Shown: piece after piece, positions 41,499 to 49,471 of the stretch | Numbering within the stretch: position 1 is the stretch's first letter | How the letters are laid out: each line of letters begins with the position of its first letter | Source: Cupriavidus nantongensis | GTDB taxonomy: Bacteria; Pseudomonadota; Gammaproteobacteria; Burkholderiales; Burkholderiaceae | Direction of reading: 5' to 3' | DNA length: 64,000 nucleotides | Assembly (NCBI RefSeq): GCF_001598055.1 | Contig: NZ_CP014844.1 | Location: forward strand, 3,189,642 to 3,253,641 | Made by a program: the position numbers and the translations under genes | Notes under the pieces: generated by a model | What the model saw: only the letters and a program-made list of their open reading frames with translations | Database searches by the model: none | Told to the model about the DNA's origin: nothing

Positions 41499-43048
41499 AT
41501 GAAACCAGTTCTTTCCTCCCGATTTACCCGGCCGGCGCGCCGTGCCGGCACGCTCGCGCTGACCGCGATCGCGGCCGCGGCGCTGGCCGGGTGTGCGGCA
41601 CTTGGCGATTCGCACAGCACCCGGACCATGGCCGATCCGGCCGCGATGGCGACTTCGCAGACCCTGCCCGGCGAACACGGCCAGTGGCCGTCGCAGGACT
41701 GGGTCAGCCAGTTCCAGGACCCGCAACTGAACGCCCTGGTCGACGAGGCGATCCACGACAGCCCCAACCTGCAGGCCGCGTTTGCCCGCGTCGAGGCCTC
41801 GCGCGCGATGGCCGAGGCCACCCGCAGCGCGCTGTATCCGCACCTGGAGTTCGAAGGCAGCCTGGTGCGCCAGCGCTTTTCCAACAACGACCTGTTCGAA
41901 GGCACGCCGCTGGCGGGCTCGTGGCAGAACCAGTCGCGGCTGCAGGTGGGCCTGTCCTATGACTTCGATTTCTGGGGCAAGAACCGCGATGCGCTCGAAG
42001 CCGCGCTGTCCGACGACCGCGCCGCCGAGGCCGAAAGCCAGGCCGCGCGCCTGATCCTGGCAACGTCGATCTCGCGCAATTACGCCCGCCTGGCCGCGCT
42101 GTATGCGCAGCGCGACGTGGCCGAGCGCGCCATCGCCCAGCGCCGCGACCTGACCGAGCTGTCGCGCCAGCGCCTGGCCGCCGGCCTCGACACGCAGGTC
42201 GAGACCACGCAGGCACGCGGCACCGTGGCCGCATCGCAGACCACCTGCAGCGCGTCGATGAAGAAATCGCGCTGGCGCGCAACCAGCTCGCGGCGCTGCT
42301 CGGCAAGGGCCCGGACCGCGGCCTGCAGATCCAGCGCCCAGTGCTGCTGGCGCAGGCCACGCCGACGCTGCCCGACAACCTGACCATCGGCCTGCTGGGC
42401 CGCCGCCCGGACCTGGTGGCGGCGCGCTGGCGCGTCGAGGCTGCGTCGAAAGACATCAACGTCGCCAGGAAGGAATTCCTGCCCGACGTCAGCCTGAGCG
42501 CTTTTGCCGGCCTGGCCGCGCTGGATCCTTCCAACCTGCTGATGGGCATCAGCCGCACCTTCGGCATCGGTCCGACCGTGCGCCTGCCGATCTTCGAAGG
42601 CGGCAGGCTGCGCGCCAACCTGAAGGGCAAGTACGCCGGCTACGACATTGCCGTGGCCAACTACAACCAGGCGCTGGTCGATGCGCTGCGCGAGACCGCC
42701 GACACCATGACCAGCATCCGCAGCGTCGACCAGCAGATCCAGACCCAGCGCGAAGCGCTGGACCTTGCCGAGCACGCCTACGCGCTGGCGACCACGCGCT
42801 ACAAGGCGGGGCTGGGCACGCAGCTGACCGTACTCAACGCGGAAAGCAACGTGCTGCAGCAGCGCCGCCTGGCGACCGACCTGCAGGCGCGGCGGCTGGA
42901 CCTGCAGATGGGCCTGATGAAGGCGCTCGGCGGCGGCTACCAGGAGCCGGCCGAAGGCCACGAGAGCGTCGCCCATGGGCCGGCGCAGCAGCCGGGCCAC
43001 ACGCAGGGCCACACCCAGGACCACACCCAGGCGGGCGCCCGCGGCTGA
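41499..43048 (+). pseudogene. NodT-family outer-membrane efflux lipoprotein, interrupted by a one-base frameshift
   Basis: The gene encodes a TolC-like channel that links EmrAB to the outer membrane. It starts MKPVLSSRFTRP with lipobox LAGC (Cys32), and the first half of the duplicated OEP domain is in one frame (FDFWGKNRDALEAA, ISRNYARLAALYAQRD). Near 42242 the frame breaks: after VAASQT the protein continues only in the -1 frame as LQRVDEEIALARNQLAALLGKGP, then LLGRRPDLVAARW to the normal end. Inserting one G between 42242 and 42243 restores QTDLQRVDEE, the family sequence. As it stands the product is cut at 294 residues. It may be a real mutation or a sequencing error; see findings. Confidence 0.85.
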
Positions 43049-43092
43049 TCCGCGCACCCGGTGATCGCAGACAAGATTATCCAGAAGACATC

Positions 43093-44361
43093 ATGAGCAA
43101 CAACCAGCAAGCGGCCGGCACCAATACCCCCCAGCAAGCCACGACCACCCCTCCCAACGGCAAGCGCAAGCGCATGCTGCTGTCGCTGACCGCGGCGATC
43201 GTGGTCGCCGGCATCGGCTACGGCGTGTACTGGGGACTGTATGCCCGCCATTTCGAAAGCACCGACGACGCCTATGTCGCCGGCAACGTGGTCCAGGTCA
43301 CGCCGCTGGTGGCTGGCACCGTCGTGTCGATCTCGGCCGACGACACCCAGCTGGTCACCGCCGGCCAGCCGCTGATCCAGCTCGACCGCGCCGACACGCA
43401 GGTGGCGCTGGAACAGGCCGAGGCCCAGCTGGCCCAGGCCGTGCGCGAAGTGCGCACGCTGTACGTCAACAACGGCTCGCTCGCCGCCAACGTGGCGCTG
43501 CGCGAAGCCGACGTGGCCAAGGCGCGCGACGACCTGCGCCGGCGCCAGGCCATCGCCGGCTCGGGCGCGGTCTCGAATGAAGAGATCTCGCACGCGCAAG
43601 CCGCGCTCAAGGGCGCCGAGTCGGCGCTGGTGGCCGCGCGCGAGCAGCTGGCATCGAACCAGGTGCTGACCGACCAGACCACGGTCGAGAACCACCCCAA
43701 CGTGCAGCGCGCCGCCGCCAACCTGCGCTCGGCCTACCTGTCGTTCGCGCGCTCGGCGCTGCCGGCGCCGGTGACCGGCTACGTCGCCAAGCGCTCGGTG
43801 CAGGTCGGCCAGCGCGTGGCCGCCGGCGCGCCGCTGATGGCGGTGGTGCCGCTGGACCAGGTCTGGGTCGACGCCAACTTCAAGGAAGTGCAGATCACGC
43901 ATATGCGCATCGGCCAGCCGGTGACGCTGGAAGCCGACGTCTATGGCTCCAGGGTCGAATACCGCGGCAAGGTCGCCGGCTTCTCGGCCGGCACCGGCTC
44001 GGCGTTCTCGCTGCTGCCGGCGCAGAACGCCACCGGCAACTGGATCAAGGTGGTGCAGCGCCTGCCGGTGCGCATCGCGCTGGATCCGCAGCAACTCAAG
44101 GACCATCCGCTGCGCGTGGGCCTGTCGATGACGGTCAAGGTCGACGTACGCCGCGAGGAAGGCGCCGCCATGGCCGCCGCCGCGCCGGCCAAGCCCATGC
44201 AGACCGACGTCTATGACAAGGTGGCCAAGGATGCCGACCAGCTGATCGCGCGCATCATCGCCGCCAACAACGGCGGGCGCGGCACCGGCCTGTCCCCGGC
44301 CAGCGCCGCCCAAGCGAAGTCGGCCAAGTCGGCCAAGTCGGCCAAGCCTGCCAATACCTGA
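43093..44361 (+). CDS. emrA: EmrA-type periplasmic membrane-fusion protein
   Basis: This 422-residue HlyD-family adaptor joins the EmrB pump to an outer-membrane channel. One membrane anchor lies at about 28-50, after a hydrophilic tail. The biotinyl-lipoyl-like halves are ESTDDAYVAGNVVQVTPLVAGTV and YVAKRSVQVGQRVAAGAPLMAVV, separated by a coiled-coil hairpin (EQAEAQLAQAVREV). DQVWVDANFKE is the family motif. The tail ends in a 9-base DNA repeat giving AKSAKSAKSAKP. It starts 44 bases after the channel gene, and emrB follows two bases after its stop. Confidence 0.92.
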   Translation: MSNNQQAAGTNTPQQATTTPPNGKRKRMLLSLTAAIVVAGIGYGVYWGLYARHFESTDDAYVAGNVVQVTPLVAGTVVSISADDTQLVTAGQPLIQLDRADTQVALEQAEAQLAQAVREVRTLYVNNGSLAANVALREADVAKARDDLRRRQAIAGSGAVSNEEISHAQAALKGAESALVAAREQLASNQVLTDQTTVENHPNVQRAAANLRSAYLSFARSALPAPVTGYVAKRSVQVGQRVAAGAPLMAVVPLDQVWVDANFKEVQITHMRIGQPVTLEADVYGSRVEYRGKVAGFSAGTGSAFSLLPAQNATGNWIKVVQRLPVRIALDPQQLKDHPLRVGLSMTVKVDVRREEGAAMAAAAPAKPMQTDVYDKVAKDADQLIARIIAANNGGRGTGLSPASAAQAKSAKSAKSAKPANT

Positions 44362-44363
44362 TC

Positions 44364-45992
44364 ATGGCCACCTCCCCTTCCGCCGCACCGGCCGCACCGG
44401 CTGCTGCCGGGTCGCAGCCGGGCGCCGGCCCGGCGCCGGCGCGGGCCCTGCCGCAGCAGCCGCAGCCGCTGACCGGCGGCAAGCTGGTGCTCGGCACCAT
44501 CGCGCTGTCGCTGGCGACGTTCATGAACGTGCTGGACTCGTCGATCGCCAACGTGTCGATTCCGGCGATCTCGGGCGACCTGGGCGTGGCCCCCAACCAG
44601 GGCACCTGGGTCATCACCTCGTTCGCGGTCGCCAACGCGATCTCGGTGCCGCTGACCGGCTGGCTGACCACGCGCTTCGGCGCGGTGCGGCTGTTTATCA
44701 CCTCGATCCTGCTGTTCGTGCTGGCGTCGTGGCTGTGCGGCGTCGCGCCCAACCTGGAGACGCTGCTGGCCGCGCGCGTGCTGCAGGGGGCCGTGGCGGG
44801 CCCGATGATCCCGCTGTCGCAGTCGCTGCTGCTGGCGAGCTATCCGCCAGCCAAGAGCACCATGGCGCTGGCGCTATGGGGCATGACCACGCTGGTGGCG
44901 CCGATCATGGGGCCGCTGCTGGGCGGCTGGATCTCCGACAACATGACCTGGCCGTGGATCTTCTACATCAACGTGCCGGTGGGCATCATCACCGCCTACG
45001 CCACCTGGGCCATCTACAAGGACCGCGAGACCCCCACCAAGGTGCTGCCGATCGACCGCATCGGCCTGGCGCTGCTGGTGATCTGGGTCGGCTCGATGCA
45101 GCTGATGCTGGACAAGGGCAAGGAGCTGGACTGGTTCCATTCGACCGAGATCGTGGTGCTGACGCTGGTGGCGATCGTCGGCTTCCTGTTCTTCCTGGCG
45201 TGGGAAACCTATGAGAAGCATCCCATTGTCGACATCAGCCTGTTCAAGGGCCGCAACTTCAGTTCGGGCGTGGTCGCGATCTCGGTCGCGTACGGGCTGT
45301 TCTTCGGCAACCTGGTGATCCTGCCGCTGTGGCTGCAGACCATCGTCGGCTATACCGCGACCGACGCGGGCATCGTGATGGCGCCGGTCGGCATCTTCGC
45401 GATCCTGCTGTCGCCGGTGATCGGGCGCAACCTGCCGAAGATGGATGCGCGCTGGGTCGCCACCGCGGCCTTCATCACCTTCGGCATCGTCAGCCTGATG
45501 CGCGCGGGCTTCACCACGCAGGTCGATACCTGGACCCTGATGGTGCCCACGCTGATCCAGGGCGCGGCCATGGCGATGTTCTTCATCCCGCTGACCTCGA
45601 TCATCCTGTCGGGCCAGCCGCCGGAGAAGATCCCGGCCGCCTCGGGCCTGTCGAACTTCGTGCGGATCACCTTCGGCGGCATCGGCGCATCGGTCTCTAC
45701 CACGGTCTGGGAGAACCGCTCGGCGCTGCACCATGCGCAACTGGTCGAGCAGGTCAACCCGTACAACCCGGTCTACCACGACCAGCTCAACCACCTGATG
45801 CAGATGGGCATGAGCCAGGCGCAGGCGGTCGGCGTGATCGAGCGCAATATCACCCAGCAGGCAGCCATGCTCGGCGCCAACGACATCTTCTGGATCTCGG
45901 GCGTGCTGTTCTTCGTGCTGATCGGCTTTGTCTGGCTGACGCGGCCGGCCAGGGGCGGTGGCGGCTCGGCGGACGCGATGGCGGCGCATTGA
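44364..45992 (+). CDS. emrB: EmrB-type drug efflux transporter (MFS, DHA2 family)
   Basis: This 542-residue inner-membrane pump is a 14-helix proton-drug antiporter of the DHA2 family. After an Ala/Pro/Gln-rich tail of about 35 residues, LATFMNVLDSSIANVSIPAISG is the first-helix motif with the functional Asp, GWLTTRFGAVRLF is the loop 2-3 motif, and GPLLGGWISDNMTWPWIFYINVPVG is the motif C and following region. It works with EmrA and an outer-membrane factor to expel hydrophobic toxins such as uncouplers. The gene is complete and is followed by a strong terminator. Confidence 0.93.
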   Translation: MATSPSAAPAAPAAAGSQPGAGPAPARALPQQPQPLTGGKLVLGTIALSLATFMNVLDSSIANVSIPAISGDLGVAPNQGTWVITSFAVANAISVPLTGWLTTRFGAVRLFITSILLFVLASWLCGVAPNLETLLAARVLQGAVAGPMIPLSQSLLLASYPPAKSTMALALWGMTTLVAPIMGPLLGGWISDNMTWPWIFYINVPVGIITAYATWAIYKDRETPTKVLPIDRIGLALLVIWVGSMQLMLDKGKELDWFHSTEIVVLTLVAIVGFLFFLAWETYEKHPIVDISLFKGRNFSSGVVAISVAYGLFFGNLVILPLWLQTIVGYTATDAGIVMAPVGIFAILLSPVIGRNLPKMDARWVATAAFITFGIVSLMRAGFTTQVDTWTLMVPTLIQGAAMAMFFIPLTSIILSGQPPEKIPAASGLSNFVRITFGGIGASVSTTVWENRSALHHAQLVEQVNPYNPVYHDQLNHLMQMGMSQAQAVGVIERNITQQAAMLGANDIFWISGVLFFVLIGFVWLTRPARGGGGSADAMAAH

Positions 45993-46015
45993 GCACGCGG
46001 TTCTGCAATGCATGG

Positions 46016-46044
46016 AATGGCCCCGGTTCGGGGCCATTTTTTTT
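46016..46044 (+). terminator. Intrinsic terminator of the emr operon
   Basis: AATGGCCCCG, GTT loop, CGGGGCCATT, then an eight-base T-run (46037-46044). Directly after it three copies of TTGCCCAT occur within 30 bases (46043-46072). Confidence 0.92.
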
Positions 46045-46095
46045 GCCCATTTATTGCCCATTTTTTTGCCCATATCGGGCCAGGGAAATTTCCCC

Positions 46096-46124
46096 TTGTG
46101 TTCCGCCACCCATCGCCCTATGAT
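46096..46124 (+). promoter_or_regulatory. Promoter of the iclR-pepE operon
   Basis: A -10 TATGAT (46119-46124, five of six) is preceded after 17 bases by TTGTGT (46096-46101, three of six). The start would be near 46131, just upstream of the palindromic operator, so repressor bound there would block the promoter. Confidence 0.55.
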
Positions 46125-46139
46125 TTGCCAACCGAATTA

Positions 46140-46167
46140 CGGAACCTCGGTTCCGAAAAACGGAACC
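46140..46167. promoter_or_regulatory. Palindromic operator with extra half-site for the IclR regulator
   Basis: CGGAACC-TC-GGTTCCG (46140-46155) is a perfect 7+2+7 palindrome. A third copy, CGGAACC (46161-46167), follows five bases later. It lies 30 bases upstream of the iclR GTG and overlaps the expected transcript start region. IclR proteins often bind such GGAAC-type repeats as a tetramer. Confidence 0.7.
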
Positions 46168-46195
46168 CAAGAACCAACCCAGGCGGAGAGGCGGA

Positions 46196-46984
46196 GTGAG
46201 CATTCTTGAAGGCGTGGAGGGCGTGCTGGACCTGTTCGGGCACGGCCGCCACGAGATCACGTTCAACGATGTGCTGGACGAGCTGGGGCTGGCCAAGAGC
46301 TCGGCATCGCGCCTGCTCGCCCAGATGGTGCGCTACCGGCTGCTGGAGCTGCAGCCGTCGACGCGACGCTATCGACCGGGCGCACTGGTGATCCGCGCGG
46401 CGCAGGCCGCCACGCAGGCGCACCCCTTCGACGACCAGTGCCGCGAGATCCTTGCCGCGTTGTCGGATTCGACCGGCTTCACGGCCTACCTGTCGATGCT
46501 CGACGGCACCGACACCGTGGTGCTGCAGCGCCTGAACGGCAGCAACCCGGTGCAGGTGCTGTCGCCGCCGGGCGCGCGCCGGCCGGCCTTTACCACCGCC
46601 ATGGGCCGCGTGCTGCTGTCGCGCCTGCCCGAGACCGAATTCCGCGCGCGCTACGGCGCCACCGGCACCCGCAAGCTGCCCGACGCACCGGCCGGATGTC
46701 CGGCCACCGTCGCCGAGCTGCGCGAGCGTGTGGCAATGGCTCGCGCCGAGCGCAGCGCCATCGCCGTCAACGAAGGCATGCCAGGCATCGGCGCGGTGGC
46801 CACCACGCTGACCGATCCGCTCTCGGGCGATGTGCGCGGGTTGTGCCTGTCCTTCACCGCGATGCAGGTCAGCCAGGCCCAGGCACGCGCGCTGCGCGAA
46901 ACGCTGGTGCAGGCGGTGGCGCCGCTCGGGCAGCGCCTCGGCGATCCGCTCTGGCTCCATCCCGCCGACATCCCCGCCAACTAG
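46196..46984 (+). CDS. IclR-family transcriptional regulator
   Basis: This 262-residue protein has an N-terminal winged helix-turn-helix (LDLFGHGRHEITFNDVLDELGLAKSSASRLLAQMVRY) and a C-terminal IclR effector domain from about residue 80, with RRPAFTTAMGRVLLS and SAIAVNEGMPGIGAVATTLTDPLSG as family landmarks. The start is GTG at 46196 with GGAGAGGCGGA before it. It heads an operon of pepE, DUF1177, aroM and a Bug receptor gene and sits behind a palindromic operator, so it most likely controls the operon and itself. The effector is unknown; it would be a small molecule handled by the operon. Confidence 0.9.
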   Translation: MSILEGVEGVLDLFGHGRHEITFNDVLDELGLAKSSASRLLAQMVRYRLLELQPSTRRYRPGALVIRAAQAATQAHPFDDQCREILAALSDSTGFTAYLSMLDGTDTVVLQRLNGSNPVQVLSPPGARRPAFTTAMGRVLLSRLPETEFRARYGATGTRKLPDAPAGCPATVAELRERVAMARAERSAIAVNEGMPGIGAVATTLTDPLSGDVRGLCLSFTAMQVSQAQARALRETLVQAVAPLGQRLGDPLWLHPADIPAN

Positions 46985-47006
46985 TCATCCCGGCAGTTCA
47001 AACCCA

Positions 47007-47723
47007 ATGGAACTCCTGTTACTCAGCAACTCCTCCAGCGACGCGGGCTACCTCGTCCATGCCCACGACGCAATCCGCGAACTGGCCGGCGGGCGCACCC
47101 GTGCCTGCTTCCTGCCGTTCGCCGGCGTCACGCGCGACTGGGACAGCTACGAAGCGCTGGTGCGCGACGCACTGGCCCCGGCCGGCATCGCCGCGCAATC
47201 GACGCACCGGCTCGCCGATGCCGACTGCGTGCGGGCGGTGGCAGCGGCCGAACTGATCGTCATCGGCGGCGGCAACACCTTCCGCCTGCTGCAATGCCTG
47301 CGCGAGCGCGGCCTGCTGCCCGTGATCGCGCGCCAGGTGGCCGCGGGCGCCGCCCGCTATATCGGCTGGAGCGCCGGCACCAATGTCGCCTGCCCGACCA
47401 TCCGCACCACCAACGACATGCCGGTTGCGGAACCCGGCGGCCTTGATGCGCTCGGGCTGGTGCCGTTCCAGATCAACCCGCACTACTTCAACCTGGTGGT
47501 GCCGGGCTTCCGCGGCGAAACGCGCGACCAGCGCCTGGCCGAGTTCACGGTGCTGCAGCCGCAGACGCCGGTGCTGGGTTTGCCCGAAGGCAACTGGGTG
47601 CGGGTCTCGGGCGAGCGCATGGAGATGGGCGGCGCGCATCGCGCACGCTGGTTCCTTGGCCAGCAGATCGTCGACATTGCTCCCGGCGCATTGTCCGTGC
47701 CGGCCTGCGCCGCCGCCGTCTGA
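47007..47723 (+). CDS. pepE: Dipeptidase E (alpha-aspartyl dipeptidase)
   Basis: PepE is a cytoplasmic serine peptidase (family S51) that cuts Asp-X dipeptides. The 238-residue protein aligns by eye with E. coli PepE over its full length: MELLLLSNSS at the start, GGGNTFRLL, the nucleophile Ser122 in IGWSAGTNVACPTIRTTNDMP (Asp137 nearby) and INPHYFN with His159, the triad residues. LGLPEGNWVRVSG follows. It is 22 bases downstream of iclR and 39 bases upstream of the DUF1177 gene, so it is the first enzyme of the operon. In this setting it may act on an aspartyl or related amide intermediate. Confidence 0.92.
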   Translation: MELLLLSNSSSDAGYLVHAHDAIRELAGGRTRACFLPFAGVTRDWDSYEALVRDALAPAGIAAQSTHRLADADCVRAVAAAELIVIGGGNTFRLLQCLRERGLLPVIARQVAAGAARYIGWSAGTNVACPTIRTTNDMPVAEPGGLDALGLVPFQINPHYFNLVVPGFRGETRDQRLAEFTVLQPQTPVLGLPEGNWVRVSGERMEMGGAHRARWFLGQQIVDIAPGALSVPACAAAV

Positions 47724-47762
47724 CAAATCGTTATCCAGCAACGCCAAGGAATCCCAAGCAAG

Positions 47763-48686
47763 ATGTCCATCAAGCAGGTCATTGAATCGATCGAGCTGCT
47801 GTCCGCAGCCAACGTCGACGGCGCAGCCGTCGCCACTTTGCTGCGTGCCCGCGGCATCCGCGACGTCACGGTGACGCGCGTGGAAGAGAACGGCCTCTAC
47901 ACCGACTTCCTCGCCTGCACCCTGCCCGGCCGCAACCACGATGCGCCCGCGCTGGGCGTGGTCGGCCGCCTCGGCGGCGTCGGTGCGCGCCCGGCCGTGA
48001 CCGGCCTGGTGTCGGATGCCGACGGCGCCATCGTCGCCGTCGCCACCGCGCTCAAGCTGGCCGACATGGCCGCCGGCGGCGATGTGCTGGCCGGCCCGGT
48101 GCGGATCCATACCCACATCTGCCCGCACGCCGCCACGCGGCCGCACCAGCCGGTGCCGATGATGAAATCGCCGTTCGCGATGCGCACGATGATGTCGCAC
48201 GAAGTGCATCCCGACATGGCGGCGATCCTGTCGGTCGACACCACGCGCGGCAACCGCTTCGTCAACCGCCGCGGCGTGGCGTTGACGCCGGTGGCCAAGC
48301 AAGGCTGGCTGCTGCGCCTGCCGGAGCGGATGCTGGACCTGATGGGCTGGGTCAGCGGCGAGCTGCCGATGGTGCTGCCGCTGACCACGCAGGACATCAC
48401 CCCGTATGAGAATGGCTTGTGGCATGTCAACTCGATCATGCAGCCGGCCATCGTCACCGCCGCGCCGGTGGTGGGCGTGGCGCTGACCGCGCAGACCACC
48501 GTGCCGGGATGCGCCACCGGCGTCACCAACGCCTTCGACATCGATGTGGCAACGCGCTTCTGCATCGAGGTCGCCAAGCAGTTCGGCCAGGGCCAGTGCG
48601 CCTTCTACGATGCCGGGGAATGGGCCGAGCTGCAGCGGCGCTACGGCTCGCTCGCGCACCTGCAGACCGTCGGGACCGAAGCATGA
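47763..48686 (+). CDS. DUF1177 family protein
   Basis: The 307-residue protein matches the DUF1177 family as I recall it. It has no signal peptide. Notable stretches are IRIHTHICPHA-type His/Cys residues (VRIHTHICPHAATRPHQPVP), MRTMMSHEVHPDMAAILSVDTT, FVNRRGVALTPVAKQGW and TTVPGCATGVTNAFDIDVAT. The conserved His, Cys and Asp suggest a metal-dependent or thiol-based enzyme, but no activity is established. It is translationally coupled to aroM (four-base ATGA overlap), so the two proteins probably act together. Confidence 0.82.
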   Translation: MSIKQVIESIELLSAANVDGAAVATLLRARGIRDVTVTRVEENGLYTDFLACTLPGRNHDAPALGVVGRLGGVGARPAVTGLVSDADGAIVAVATALKLADMAAGGDVLAGPVRIHTHICPHAATRPHQPVPMMKSPFAMRTMMSHEVHPDMAAILSVDTTRGNRFVNRRGVALTPVAKQGWLLRLPERMLDLMGWVSGELPMVLPLTTQDITPYENGLWHVNSIMQPAIVTAAPVVGVALTAQTTVPGCATGVTNAFDIDVATRFCIEVAKQFGQGQCAFYDAGEWAELQRRYGSLAHLQTVGTEA

Positions 48687-49390
48687 CCGCGGCCGCCCCA
48701 CGCCTGCCGCGCGTGGCCTTCGTCACCATCGGGCAGTCGCCGCGGACCGACGTGGTGCCGCAGATGATGGCCGACCTGGGCCTGCCGGCCGAGGTCGAAG
48801 AATTCGGCATCCTCGACGCGCTGGGCCCCGACGAGATCGCCGCGCTGGCGCCCGCCGCCGGCGAATACCGCTTCGCCAGCCGCCTGCGCGACGGCACCCA
48901 GGCGGTGATGGGCAAGCCGGTGGCCGAGGCCATGCTGGCGCGGCTGATGGCCTCGCTCGACGACGGCCGCTTCGACGCGCTGGTGCCGCTGTGCACCGGC
49001 ACCGCGCTGCCGCCGATGCAGACGCTGGTGCTGGAGCCGCAGCAGGTGGTCGACCACCTGACGGTGGCGCTGGCGCAGGGCTGCAGGCGGCTCGGCATCG
49101 TGCTGCCGCTGCAGGCGCAGGTGAACGACTTTCACCTGATCCAGCCGGTGCCCTGCGAACTGCGCGTCACGCATGCATCGCCTTACACCGACAGCGCGGA
49201 TACCGACACCGGCGGCTTCGCGCAGGCGGGTGCGGCGCTGCGCGGCTGCGACCTGGTGGTGATGCACTGCATGGGCTACACCGAAGCCATGCGCGCCACG
49301 GTGGCGCGCCATGCGCAGGCGCCGGTACTGCTGTCGAACCGCATGGTGGCACGGCTGCTGGGACAGGTACTGGCTGGTGCGGCGGCCTGA
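48683..49390 (+). CDS. aroM: AroM family protein
   Basis: The 235-residue protein belongs to the AroM family. The E. coli namesake lies near aroL, but its activity is unknown. VAFVTIGQSPRTDVVPQM at the start and LVPLCTGTALPP, LVVMHCMGYTEAMR and VLLSNRMVARLLG further on resemble the two-Cys layout of the Asp/Glu racemase superfamily (CTG and HCMG segments), suggesting a racemase or related isomerase. This link is inference. It overlaps the end of the DUF1177 gene by four bases. Confidence 0.85.
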   Translation: MTAAAPRLPRVAFVTIGQSPRTDVVPQMMADLGLPAEVEEFGILDALGPDEIAALAPAAGEYRFASRLRDGTQAVMGKPVAEAMLARLMASLDDGRFDALVPLCTGTALPPMQTLVLEPQQVVDHLTVALAQGCRRLGIVLPLQAQVNDFHLIQPVPCELRVTHASPYTDSADTDTGGFAQAGAALRGCDLVVMHCMGYTEAMRATVARHAQAPVLLSNRMVARLLGQVLAGAAA

Positions 49391-49471
49391 TGGCGCGCAC
49401 CGAGGGAATGCATTCCGGGTAAGGGCAAGCCCGCTGACAAATTGCCCATGACACTGCTGGAGCTGGAAGGC

